From contig NZ_NKYF01000038.1 in assembly GCF_002262885.1 (NCBI RefSeq), positions 1 to 64,000 of the forward strand: a DNA stretch of 64,000 bases. Direction: 5' to 3'. This DNA comes from Pseudonocardia sp. MH-G8. GTDB taxonomy: Bacteria; Actinomycetota; Actinomycetes; Mycobacteriales; Pseudonocardiaceae. Below are positions 40,975-49,642 of the stretch, piece after piece (positions within the stretch are counted from its first letter, which is position 1; each line of letters opens with the position of its first letter). The notes under the pieces were generated by a model. The model was not told where the DNA came from, did no database searches, and saw only the letters and a list, made by a program, of their open reading frames with translations. The translations under genes were made by a program, and so were the position numbers.

Positions 40975-41538
40975 TCAAGCGGGGACGCTCGCGCGCTCCA
41001 GCACCTGCATGAAGGCACGCGACCACTCGGGGAGGTCGGGCCAGCCACGGCAGGACACCATCGGACCGTCCACGACGTCGGGCGCGTCGACGAACGTGGC
41101 GCCCGCCTGCTCCATGTCGGCCTTCAACGGCGGGAACGCTGCCGTCGAGCGGCCGCGCAGCAGCCCCAACGCAGCCGGCACCTGGGCGCCGTGGCAGATC
41201 GTGCCGACCGGGAGGCCCCGGTCGAAGAAGTACGTGACGATGCGCGCCACGTCGGGGTCCGCGCGGATGTACTCCGGCGCCCGCCCTCCCGGGATGACCA
41301 GCGCGTCGTAGTCCGCGGGATCCACCTCACCGAACACCACGTCCACGGGGAGCCGGTGGCCGGGCTTCTCGGTGTAGGCGTCGCAGTCGGGCTCGAAGTC
41401 GTGGACCACGAGCTTCACCGCGCGCGACGTCCGCGCGGCGACCACCGCCTCGTGGCCGCCCTCCCGCAGCCGGAACACCGGGTACATCGAGTCGAGCTCT
41501 TCGGCGGCATCGCCCGTCAGGACCAGCACCCGTGCCAT
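40975..41538 (-). CDS. DJ-1/PfpI-family protein
   Basis: A 187-residue glutaminase-like-fold protein of the PfpI type: nucleophile Cys followed by His in 'GTICHGAQV' near residue 105 and 'ALVIPGGRAPEYI' with the conserved Glu. Family members act as peptidases, deglycases or stress proteins. The ATG at 41538 follows a strong GAGGGGGAGGGG; the longer upstream frame is unlikely. It is the only minus-strand gene inside the island and diverges from the MmgE/PrpD gene. Confidence 0.88.
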   Translation of the reverse strand: MARVLVLTGDAAEELDSMYPVFRLREGGHEAVVAARTSRAVKLVVHDFEPDCDAYTEKPGHRLPVDVVFGEVDPADYDALVIPGGRAPEYIRADPDVARIVTYFFDRGLPVGTICHGAQVPAALGLLRGRSTAAFPPLKADMEQAGATFVDAPDVVDGPMVSCRGWPDLPEWSRAFMQVLERASVPA

Positions 41539-41719
41539 TCGTCGCCCCTCCCCCTCGCGTGACGCAACCCACTCTATGGAGTGCCCGGCCGCCGCGACAG
41601 CGGCCACCAAGGTCGGCATCTTTCCCGACCCCACTGCGTCGGCACATGGCCGGATCACGATAGGCGACAGAAGTTCGTCCGGTCGAACCGTTGACAACCA
41701 CGTTTACACACCGGCAACC

Positions 41720-41740
41720 TGTATCAGGGTTCCTGATACA
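41720..41740. promoter_or_regulatory. Operator upstream of the MmgE/PrpD operon
   Basis: Perfect dyad TGTATCAGG-GTT-CCTGATACA, 21 bases, 37 bases before the start codon. A TTGACA hexamer lies at 41691. The dyad resembles GntR/FadR-type sites; the matching regulator is not obvious nearby (the PaaX at 53756 is one candidate). Confidence 0.6.
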
Positions 41741-41777
41741 TAGGCGGAGCATCGACTCGTTGCTGAGGGGTTGCCAC

Positions 41778-43187
41778 ATGGGCGTGGACACCGTGCAGGG
41801 CGTCTCCTGGCGTCTCGCCGAGTACGTGGCGGGCTTCGCGCGGCGTGAGGTGCCCGAGGCCGCAACGGTCGCCGCGGCCCGCTCGTTGCTCGACGCCGTC
41901 GGGGTCTCGTTGGCCGCGACCGGGCTGGGCGAGGGCACCGCGGCCTTCGCCGACCTGGCCCAGGAGGAGTCCGGCCGGGGCGCGAGCACCCTGCTGTGGG
42001 ACGGCACCCGGCTCCCGGCCGCTCCTGCGGCCTTCGCCAACGGTGCCCTCGCCCACGCCCTGGACTTCGAGGACGCCGTCGACGGCCTGGCCGCGCATCC
42101 GAACGCGCAGGTGGTCCCCGCGGCGCTGGCGCTCGCCGAGGAGTACGACGCCACCGGGGCCGAGCTGCTGGCGAGCATGGCCGTCGGCTGCGACATCACC
42201 TGCCGGGTCGCCGATCTCGCGGGCGAGCGCATGTCCGCGCGCGGGTGGTACCCGCCGCCCATCGCGGGAGCGATCGGCGCCACGGTGGCAGGGGCGATGC
42301 TCGCCCGGCTGGACACCGCGCAGGTGCTCGACGCGCTGTCGCTGGCGGTGTCGCAGACCACGGCCAGCGGCGAGGTGAAGCACAGCCCCGACAGCCTGAT
42401 CCGCGGGGTCCGGGACGCGTTCGCCGCGCACGCGGCGGTCCGCGCCGTGCAGCTCGCGGGCCGGGGCATCCGCGGGTTCGCGGCCCCGCTGGAGGGCAGG
42501 GCCGGCTTCCTCGCCACCTACGCGGGCGCCGACCTCGACCCGGCCCCGCTCGTCGACGGGCTGGGCCAGGACTTCTGGGGCACCGAGGTCAGCGTCAAGG
42601 CGTGGCCGAGCTGCCGGGGGACCCACTCCTTCATCGAGGCCGCGCTGCGGTTGCGGACCGAGGTGGACCTCGACGCCGTCGCGGCGATCGACCTCGTCGG
42701 CGCGCCCGTCAACCGGATGCTCGCCGAGCCGCTCGCGGCCAAGCGGGCTCCCCGCACCGCCATCGACGCGAAGTTCAGCCTCCCGTTCACCGTGGCGCTC
42801 GCGCTCGTCGACGGCGTCGTCGAGCTCGGCTCCTTCGCCCCCGACCGGCTGGTCCGCCCCGACCTGCTCGTCGTGGCCCGGAAGGTGGCCTTCCGCCCGG
42901 AGCCGACCTGGGACACGCCGGCCCGGATGACCTCCGGGCGGCTCTGCGTCCGGCTCGCCGACGGGCGCGAGCGGACGCTCGAGGTCGCCCGGCCACCGGG
43001 TGGGCCGGACGCGCCGATGAGCACCGCGCGGCTGGTGGAGAAGTTCATCGACTGCGCCGGGCACGCGCTGCACTCGGTCGGCTCTCCCGAGCGCGTCGCC
43101 ACGCAGCTGCTGGACATCGGTGCGGCGCCCTCGGTGCGCACCCTGCTCGTGAGCCTGTTCCCGGAAACCGAGATCGAGAGCTGGTGA
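41778..43187 (+). CDS. MmgE/PrpD-family protein
   Basis: A 469-residue member of the MmgE/PrpD (2-methylcitrate dehydratase, cis-aconitate decarboxylase, iminodisuccinate epimerase) fold. Visible: 'ARSLLDAVGVSLAATG', 'FANGALAHALDFEDAVDG' with the active-site Asp/His region, 'GWYPPPIAGAIGA', 'WPSCRGTHSFIEAAL' and 'AIDAKFSLPFTVALAL'. It probably dehydrates, decarboxylates or epimerises a polar di/tricarboxylate. No methylcitrate-cycle genes surround it. ATG 41778 follows GAGGGG at seven bases. It leads an operon running to 53719 with a CapA-like protein, peptide-type ABC importer, esterases and P450. Confidence 0.85.
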   Translation: MGVDTVQGVSWRLAEYVAGFARREVPEAATVAAARSLLDAVGVSLAATGLGEGTAAFADLAQEESGRGASTLLWDGTRLPAAPAAFANGALAHALDFEDAVDGLAAHPNAQVVPAALALAEEYDATGAELLASMAVGCDITCRVADLAGERMSARGWYPPPIAGAIGATVAGAMLARLDTAQVLDALSLAVSQTTASGEVKHSPDSLIRGVRDAFAAHAAVRAVQLAGRGIRGFAAPLEGRAGFLATYAGADLDPAPLVDGLGQDFWGTEVSVKAWPSCRGTHSFIEAALRLRTEVDLDAVAAIDLVGAPVNRMLAEPLAAKRAPRTAIDAKFSLPFTVALALVDGVVELGSFAPDRLVRPDLLVVARKVAFRPEPTWDTPARMTSGRLCVRLADGRERTLEVARPPGGPDAPMSTARLVEKFIDCAGHALHSVGSPERVATQLLDIGAAPSVRTLLVSLFPETEIESW

Positions 43188-43189
43188 CC

Positions 43190-44308
43190 ATGCCGGTCGA
43201 AGTGCTGTTCGTCGGGGACCTGATGCTCTCGGCGCCGGAGCCGGAGAGGTTCTTCGCCACGTCGCGCGAGATCCTCGCCGGCGCCGACCTCGCCGTCGGC
43301 CACTTGGAGTGGCCGCACACCGAACGGGGTCAGGTGTGCGTGGTGGACATCCCCGCCCCGGCGAACCCGCCGGGCCACCTCGACGCCCTCGCGGATGCCG
43401 GGTTCGGCGTGGTCACCCTGGCGGGCAACCACATGTTCGACCAGGGGCCGCACGGTGTCGCCGACTCGGTCGCCGCACTGCGCGCCCGCGGCATGGAACC
43501 GGTCGGAGCGGGCATGACGATCGCGGAGGCGCGGCGACCGGCGGTCGTGGAACGGGGCGGGATCACCTTCGGCTTCCTCAGCTACAACGCGGTCGGGCCA
43601 CGGCAGTCGTGGGCGACACCGGTCAAGGCCGGGGTCGCCCCGGTCCGCGTGGTCAACCACTACGAGCTCGACGTCGCCTCGCCGGGCAGCGCGCCGGCGG
43701 AGTTCACCAGCCTCGAGCAGGAGTCCGAGGAGGCGATGCGGGCGGACATCGCGGCGCTCGCGGCACGCGTCGACATCGTGTGCGTCTCGATCCACAAGGG
43801 AATGGGCTTCGTGCACGCCGCGCTGGCGGCCTACGAGCGACCCCTCGCGCGGGCCGCCGTCGACGCGGGCGCCGACGTCGTGATCGGGCACCACGCCCAC
43901 ATCCTGCGAGGCGTGGAGGTCCACCGCGGGCGCCCGATCTTCCACGGGATCAACCACTTCGTGCCCGCGTACACCGACGAGACGGACCCGCTCGGTCACC
44001 ACGGCTCACGGCCGCGCCCCAGGAACGCCCCGAGCCTCGGCTTCTTCACCCCCGACACCGGGCGGGCGCCCTTCCCGTTCCCCCGGGACTCCCGGCACAC
44101 GATGATCGCCCGGGTCACGGTCGACGGCGACGGGCTGGTCGAGGCCGGGTTCGTGCCCTGCCACCTGGACACCGATGCGATCCCCGTGCCGCTGCGGGGC
44201 GCCGACGCGGATCCCACGATCGAGTACGTCGCACGCATCACGGCCGATGCCGGGCTGTCCGCCGAGTTCGTCCGGCGTGACACCCACGTCAACTTCCTCG
44301 AACGATGA
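43190..44308 (+). CDS. CapA-family metallophosphatase-like protein (copy 2)
   Basis: A 372-residue paralogue of the protein at 32950. Same motifs in order: 'LFVGDLMLSAPEP', 'GHLEWPHT', 'LAGNHMFDQGP', 'LSYNAVGPRQSWAT', 'IHKGMG', 'GHHAHILRGVEVHRGRPIFHG'. No signal peptide or membrane segment. An in-frame GTG at 43184 would overlap the previous stop; I use ATG 43190. Like copy 1 it is next to ABC importer genes, here upstream of them. Confidence 0.85.
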   Translation: MPVEVLFVGDLMLSAPEPERFFATSREILAGADLAVGHLEWPHTERGQVCVVDIPAPANPPGHLDALADAGFGVVTLAGNHMFDQGPHGVADSVAALRARGMEPVGAGMTIAEARRPAVVERGGITFGFLSYNAVGPRQSWATPVKAGVAPVRVVNHYELDVASPGSAPAEFTSLEQESEEAMRADIAALAARVDIVCVSIHKGMGFVHAALAAYERPLARAAVDAGADVVIGHHAHILRGVEVHRGRPIFHGINHFVPAYTDETDPLGHHGSRPRPRNAPSLGFFTPDTGRAPFPFPRDSRHTMIARVTVDGDGLVEAGFVPCHLDTDAIPVPLRGADADPTIEYVARITADAGLSAEFVRRDTHVNFLER

Positions 44309-44342
44309 CCCGTCCCGCCCGTCCGACAAGGAGGTCGCGCCC

Positions 44343-45284
44343 GTGGGAATGATCGTGCTCCGGCGGCTGGTGTTCGCGATCCCGCTGCTGTTCGCCGTCT
44401 CGCTGGTGACGTTCACGCTGATCGCGATCGCGCCGGGCGACGCCGCGCGCGTGCTCGCCGGCCCCGAGGCGACGCCCGCCGAGTACCAGGCCCTGCGCGC
44501 GCAGCTCGGTCTCGACGACCCGTTCGTCGTGCAGTACTGGCACTGGCTCTCCGGGGCGCTGCAGGGCGACCTCGGGACGTCGATCGTCAACGGTCAGGAC
44601 GTCGCGCAGGCGCTCAACCAGCGCCTCGGCGTGACCCTGTCGATCGTCGTGCCGGCGATCGTCCTCTCCTCGCTGCTCGGCATCCTGATCGGCTGTGTCA
44701 GCGCCCACCGCGGCGGCGCCCTCGCCCGGCTCGTGGACCTCGCGGCGGTGGTCGGCAACGCGCTGCCGAACTTCTGGGTGGCGCTGATCGTCGTGACACT
44801 GCTCGCGGTCACGTTCCCGGTCTTCCCGGCGATCGGCTACGTCGAGCTGACCGAGTCCCCGCCGGGCTGGGTGCGCTCGATCACGCTCCCGGTGCTCAGC
44901 ATGGTGATCGGGGGGCTCGCCGGCACCGCGAAACAGACCCGCGACGCCATGCTCACCGGGTTGTCCGCCGAGTACACCCTGGCCCACCGCGCCGACGGCG
45001 TCGCCGAGCGCACCATCGTCTACCGGCACGTCCTGCGCAACTCGGCCGCCCCGATCATCGCGATCGTCGGTCTCGGTTTCGTCGGTGCCCTGGGTGGGAC
45101 CGTCCTGGTCGAGAGCATCTTCGGGCTACCCGGCCTGGGCGGGCTCGCGGTGACCTCGACCGCCACCCACGACATCCCCACGATCCAGGGCGTCGTCCTC
45201 TACTTCGCGATCCTGGTCGTCCTGGTGAACCTCGTGCTGGACCTGACGTACCGGCGGATCAACCCGAAGGTGGTGGTCGGGTGA
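44343..45284 (+). CDS. Peptide/nickel-type ABC permease (DppB-like)
   Basis: A 313-residue permease with six membrane segments. The N-terminal 'RRLVFAIPLLFAVSLVTFTLIAIAPGDAA' and 'LGLDDPFVVQYWHWL' are typical of DppB/OppB, and the EAA loop is 'HRADGVAERTIVYRHVLRNSAAP'. GTG 44343 follows AAGGAGGT by seven bases. Its stop overlaps the next start by four bases. Confidence 0.92.
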   Translation: MGMIVLRRLVFAIPLLFAVSLVTFTLIAIAPGDAARVLAGPEATPAEYQALRAQLGLDDPFVVQYWHWLSGALQGDLGTSIVNGQDVAQALNQRLGVTLSIVVPAIVLSSLLGILIGCVSAHRGGALARLVDLAAVVGNALPNFWVALIVVTLLAVTFPVFPAIGYVELTESPPGWVRSITLPVLSMVIGGLAGTAKQTRDAMLTGLSAEYTLAHRADGVAERTIVYRHVLRNSAAPIIAIVGLGFVGALGGTVLVESIFGLPGLGGLAVTSTATHDIPTIQGVVLYFAILVVLVNLVLDLTYRRINPKVVVG

Positions 45285-47257
45285 ACGCCCCGACGTCCGA
45301 CACCGTGATCGGCGCAGCGCAGCAGGTGCCGGAGAAGGCCGCTGACCCGGCTCCGACCCGCCGCTCCGGCCTCCTGCGGCGGTTCCTCCGCAAGCCGGGC
45401 GCGGTCGTCGCCGCGGTGTTCCTCGTCCTGCTGGCCCTCGCGTGCCTGGCGGCGCCCGTCGTCGCGCCCTACGGTGCGAGCGAGGCCGTGCTGGCGGACG
45501 CGTCGTCGGGCCCTTCGGCCGCGCACTGGCTGGGCACCGACCGGCGCGGCTACGACATCTTCAGCCGGCTGCTCCACGGCGGCGCCCACACCCTCGGCCC
45601 CGCGCTGCTGGCGGTGGTGATCGCCGGCGTCGTGGGCGTGCCGGTCGGCATGGCGTCGGGCTTCAGGGGCGGCCGGCTGGACCGGATCGTCGGGTGGGTC
45701 CTCGACGGGGTCATGTCGGTCCCTTCGATGATCTTCCTGCTCGCCGTGCTCGCCGTCTTCCCGCACGACCTCGTGGTGGCGATGGCGTTCTTCGGCCTGC
45801 TGATCTCGCCTCCGGTCGCCAAGGTCGTGCGGTCGGTGGTGCTCGGCGTGCGCGCGGAGCAGTACATCGACGTCGCCCGGGTGAGCGGCATCGGCGACGT
45901 CGGGATCATGTGGCGGCACGTGCGCTCCAAGCTCGCCGGCGTCGTCGTGGTCCAGCTGACGCTGGTGGCGGGCGTCGCGATCCTCGCCCAGAGCGGCCTG
46001 GAGTTCCTCGGCCTCGGCCCGCAGCCGCCCACACCGACCTGGGGCAACCTGGTCAGCACCGCCGCCGACGCGATCCACCAGCAGCCCTGGCTGCTGATGC
46101 CGACCGGTGGCCTGATCGCGCTCGTCGTCCTCGCGCTGTGGTCGGTCGGCGACGGTCTGCGCGACGCGCTCGCCGAGCGGTGGCAGCCCGCGCCCACCAC
46201 CCGTCGACGCCGGAAGGGAACCGCTCGCCCGACCGGACGGCGGCCCGACGGGGCCGGGACGCAGGCCCCTCCGGCCGATGCCGGGGTCCTGGTGCTCGAC
46301 GGGCTGACGGTGAGCTTCGGCGACGGCGCCGACGCCACCCCGGTCGTCCAGGACGTCGCCCTGAGCATCGCGGCCGGCGAGACGGTGGCGTTGCTCGGGG
46401 AGTCGGGCTGCGGCAAGAGCGTCACCGCGCGGGCCGCGGCCGGGCTGTTGCCCGCCGCCGCGCACGTCGACGCCGGAACGGTGGTCTTCGACGGCACGCC
46501 CCACGACCTGGTCGAGCGGGGCGACCGGCTGCCGCGCGGCGCGGGCATCGCGGTGATCTTCCAGGAACCGGTCGCGGCGCTGGACCCCTCGCTGACCGTC
46601 GAGACCGTCCTCACCGGGTCGGTGCGCAGGCACACCGGAGCGGACCGCGCGACGGCCCGGGCCAGGGCGCTCGAACTGCTGGAGCAGGTCGGCATCCGCG
46701 ACGCGGCCGCGGTGCTGAAGCGCTACCCCCACGAGCTCTCCGGTGGCATGGCGCAGCGCGTCTGCATCGCCCGGGCGCTCGCCGGCGACCCGAAGGTGCT
46801 CATCGCCGACGAGCCGACGACGGCGCTCGACGTCACCGTGCAGGAAGGCGTGCTGGACCTGCTGCGCGAGCGGCAGGCCGGCTCCGGGCTGGGCATCCTG
46901 TTCGTCACCCACGACTGGGGCGTGGTCGCCGACATCGCCACGCGCTGCGTGGTGATGTACGCGGGCCAGGTCGTCGAGGTCGCCGGGGTGGACGACCTGT
47001 TCGCCGGCGCCCGACACCCGTACACCCGCGGTCTCATGGCCGCGAACCCGGCCGCGGGCCGGCCCGGCGAACGCCTCACCACGCTCCCCGGCCGCGTACC
47101 CGACCCCACGCAGTGGCCGACCGGGTGCCGCTTCCAGGACCGCTGCCGCTTCGCCACCGAGGAGTGCGGCCTCGGCCCCATCCCGCTCACCACCTGTGCC
47201 GACGGGCGCCAGGTGCGCTGCATCCACTGGGAGGAGGCCGCACGTGCCGACATCTGA
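45281..47257 (+). CDS. Fused DppC-type permease and DppD-type ATPase
   Basis: A 658-residue fusion of two importer subunits usually made separately. Residues ~35-305 are the DppC-like permease ('APYGASE', 'LGTDRRGYDIFSRLLHGG', EAA loop 'ARVSGIGDVGIMWRHVRSK'). An Arg/Pro-rich linker at ~305-340 leads to the ATPase: Walker A 'GESGCGKSVTA', signature 'LSGGMAQRV', Walker B 'VLIADEPTTALDVT', and the C-terminal oligopeptide-binding Cys motif 'CRFQDRCRFATEEC'. GTG start overlaps the DppB-like stop. No frame break is visible at the junction. Confidence 0.9.
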   Translation: MNAPTSDTVIGAAQQVPEKAADPAPTRRSGLLRRFLRKPGAVVAAVFLVLLALACLAAPVVAPYGASEAVLADASSGPSAAHWLGTDRRGYDIFSRLLHGGAHTLGPALLAVVIAGVVGVPVGMASGFRGGRLDRIVGWVLDGVMSVPSMIFLLAVLAVFPHDLVVAMAFFGLLISPPVAKVVRSVVLGVRAEQYIDVARVSGIGDVGIMWRHVRSKLAGVVVVQLTLVAGVAILAQSGLEFLGLGPQPPTPTWGNLVSTAADAIHQQPWLLMPTGGLIALVVLALWSVGDGLRDALAERWQPAPTTRRRRKGTARPTGRRPDGAGTQAPPADAGVLVLDGLTVSFGDGADATPVVQDVALSIAAGETVALLGESGCGKSVTARAAAGLLPAAAHVDAGTVVFDGTPHDLVERGDRLPRGAGIAVIFQEPVAALDPSLTVETVLTGSVRRHTGADRATARARALELLEQVGIRDAAAVLKRYPHELSGGMAQRVCIARALAGDPKVLIADEPTTALDVTVQEGVLDLLRERQAGSGLGILFVTHDWGVVADIATRCVVMYAGQVVEVAGVDDLFAGARHPYTRGLMAANPAAGRPGERLTTLPGRVPDPTQWPTGCRFQDRCRFATEECGLGPIPLTTCADGRQVRCIHWEEAARADI

Positions 47258-48086
47258 CCCGGCCCTCGACAACCTGGCCCTCGACATCGAGGGGGTCTGC
47301 ATCGACTACGGCTCGACGAAGCGGCGGACCCGTGTCGTGCACGACGTCTCGCTCACCGTGGCCGCAGGCGAGACCGTCGGGCTCGTCGGGGAGTCGGGCT
47401 CGGGCAAGACCTCGATCGCGATGGCCGCTCTGGGCGTCGTCGCAACCAGCGCGGGCCGGATCCTCGTGAACGGCCGCCGCATCGACCCGGCGCACCGGGG
47501 AAGCGCCGTCGCGGCCGGGGCGCAGGCGGTGTTCCAGAGCCCCTACAGCTCCTTGGACCCGGCGATGCCGATCCGGGCGATCCTGGCCGAGGCAGCCGTC
47601 CACCTCCGGCTGCCGCGCCGCGAGGTCGACGCGCGCGCCCGCGCGGTCCTGGACGAGGTCGGGCTCGACCCCCGGATCACCGAGCGCTACCCGCGGGAGT
47701 TCTCCGGCGGCCAGCGCCAGCGCATCGCGATCGCGCGGGCGATGATGGTCCGCCCTCGGCTGCTCATCGCCGACGAGCCGACCAGCGCCCTCGACCTGTC
47801 CGTGCAGGCGCAGGTGGCCAACCTCCTGATGGACCTGCAGGAGCGCCACGGGATGAGCTACCTGGTCATCAGCCACGACCTGGCGTTGGTGCACCACCTC
47901 GCGGCACGCATGTACGTGATGCACCGCGGCCGCATCGTGGAGGCGGGACCCGCCGACGAGGTCTACCGAACACCGCAGGACCCCTACACGAGGGCGCTCG
48001 TCGATGCCGCCCCGCTCCCGGACCCCGCTGCCCAACGTCGACGGCGCGCCCGGGCCGCCGCATCACAGGTGGAGTTGCCACGATGA
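47244..48086 (+). CDS. Peptide/nickel-type ABC ATPase (DppF-like)
   Basis: A 280-residue second ATPase: Walker A 'GESGSGKTS', Q-loop 'VFQSPYSSLDP', signature 'FSGGQRQRIAIARAM', Walker B 'LLIADEPTSALD' and switch His in 'VISHDL'. GTG 47244 is six bases after GAGGAGG and overlaps the end of the fusion gene by 14 bases. Confidence 0.93.
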   Translation: MPTSDPALDNLALDIEGVCIDYGSTKRRTRVVHDVSLTVAAGETVGLVGESGSGKTSIAMAALGVVATSAGRILVNGRRIDPAHRGSAVAAGAQAVFQSPYSSLDPAMPIRAILAEAAVHLRLPRREVDARARAVLDEVGLDPRITERYPREFSGGQRQRIAIARAMMVRPRLLIADEPTSALDLSVQAQVANLLMDLQERHGMSYLVISHDLALVHHLAARMYVMHRGRIVEAGPADEVYRTPQDPYTRALVDAAPLPDPAAQRRRRARAAASQVELPR

Positions 48087-49642
48087 AGTTGTCCACGAGC
48101 CGGCCCGCGCTGGCACTTGCCGCACTCGGTCTCGCCGTCGCCGCGCTCACCGGCTGCGGCGGAGCGGCCGCGGGGAGCGGTGACACGACGCTGGACGTCC
48201 AGTTCTCCGGACCACCGATCACCGGCCTCGACCCCGCGAAGTCCGGCGGTGGCGGATCGCTGATCTACAGCACCCTCGCCTACGACTCGCTGATCTTCGT
48301 GCAGCCCGACGGCACGCTGGTCCCGGATCTCGCGGAGTCGTGGCAGTGGGTCGACGACCAGCACCAGGTCTTCGAGCTGACGTTGCGCCAGGGGGTGAAG
48401 TTCAGCGACGGCACCGCGATGACCGCCGAGGGCGTCGCGCAGTGGCTGCACTACTTCAGGGACGCGAAGTCCACCCTGAGCGGCACCCTGGCGATGCTGA
48501 CCGAGGCGGTGGCCGTCGACGCGACGACGGTGCGGATGACGCTGAGCGAGCCGAGCCCCGATCTCCCGGTGCTGCTGTCGCAGCAGTTCCCCGGCGGGCT
48601 CGTCGCCGCCCCGGCCGGTATGAACACGCCAGGATCGCTGGACGCCGCCACGATCGGCACCGGCCCGTACATGCTGGACCCGGCCGACACCGTCACCGGT
48701 GACCACTACTCCTACGTGCCGAACCCGCACTACTGGAACCCCAACGGGATCGTCTACGAGAAGGTCGTCGTCCACACCATCTCGGATGCGAACACGGTCC
48801 TGTCGGCGCTGTCGTCGGGACAGCTCGACATCGCGCTGGGCAGCCCGAGCACCGCCAGGGCCGCCGAGGACTCCGGGATCGAGGTCCGCTCCGCCCCCGG
48901 TCGCGTCGTCGGGCTCTTCCTGCTCGACCGCGACGGCACGCACGCGCCGGCGCTCGCCGACGTGAAGGTCCGGCAGGCGATCAACTACGCCATCGACCGC
49001 GCGTCGATCGTCGCGGCGCTCAACCCCGACGGCTTCGCCGACCCGACGTCCCAGATGGCCGTGCCCCAGCAGGAGGGCTTCGACCCGGCACTGGACACGA
49101 TCTACCCCTACGACCCGGAGAAGGCCCGGCAGCTCCTCGCGGAGGCCGGCTACGGCGATGGCCTCAGCTTCGAGGTGACCTGCAGCTCGACGCTCGGCAC
49201 GTGCCCGTACGCCGAGACGATCGCGGGCTCGCTCGCGGGCGTCGGGATCACCATGACGATCGACCAGGTGGCGGAGGTCTCGGCGTTCAATCAGAAGTTC
49301 GCGAGCGGCGAGGCACCCGCGGTGCTGTTCCAGTCCGGCGGCCCGGCGTTCCGCACGGCGTACGGGCTCACCCGCGAGAACGTGCTGGCGAACCCCTTCG
49401 ACACCGTGGACCCGGAGATCGATGCCGCGTTCGCGCAGCTCACGGCCGGGGACACCGTGGGACCGGCCTGGCGGGACCTGGTGCGGCTGCTGGCGGAGAA
49501 GGGCTGGTTCGCCCCGGTGGCCCGCCCGCACGCGCTGGTGTTCTCCACGGGGGTCGGCAACGTCAGCCTGCACGAGAAGGTCCCCACCTACTTCTCGGTG
49601 ATCGACCCCACCGGCACGCACACCTGGAGGCCTGCGGCATGA
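48083..49642 (+). CDS. Peptide/nickel-type ABC substrate-binding lipoprotein
   Basis: A 519-residue family-5 binding protein. Signal peptide with lipobox 'LTGC' near residue 24. Family blocks are 'YDSLIFVQPDGTLVPDLAESWQW', 'TLRQGVKFSDGTAMTAEGV', 'GTGPYMLDP' and 'DVKVRQAINYAIDRASIV'. Although named after peptides, family 5 proteins bind many oligomers and small molecules, so the ligand is open. It completes an importer encoded BC/D-F-A. Confidence 0.9.
   Translation: MKLSTSRPALALAALGLAVAALTGCGGAAAGSGDTTLDVQFSGPPITGLDPAKSGGGGSLIYSTLAYDSLIFVQPDGTLVPDLAESWQWVDDQHQVFELTLRQGVKFSDGTAMTAEGVAQWLHYFRDAKSTLSGTLAMLTEAVAVDATTVRMTLSEPSPDLPVLLSQQFPGGLVAAPAGMNTPGSLDAATIGTGPYMLDPADTVTGDHYSYVPNPHYWNPNGIVYEKVVVHTISDANTVLSALSSGQLDIALGSPSTARAAEDSGIEVRSAPGRVVGLFLLDRDGTHAPALADVKVRQAINYAIDRASIVAALNPDGFADPTSQMAVPQQEGFDPALDTIYPYDPEKARQLLAEAGYGDGLSFEVTCSSTLGTCPYAETIAGSLAGVGITMTIDQVAEVSAFNQKFASGEAPAVLFQSGGPAFRTAYGLTRENVLANPFDTVDPEIDAAFAQLTAGDTVGPAWRDLVRLLAEKGWFAPVARPHALVFSTGVGNVSLHEKVPTYFSVIDPTGTHTWRPAA

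Noticed and set aside
45200..47302. A 700-codon minus-strand frame opposite the DppC-DppD fusion
   Set aside because: It mirrors clear Walker and permease motifs on the plus strand and shows no family features itself.
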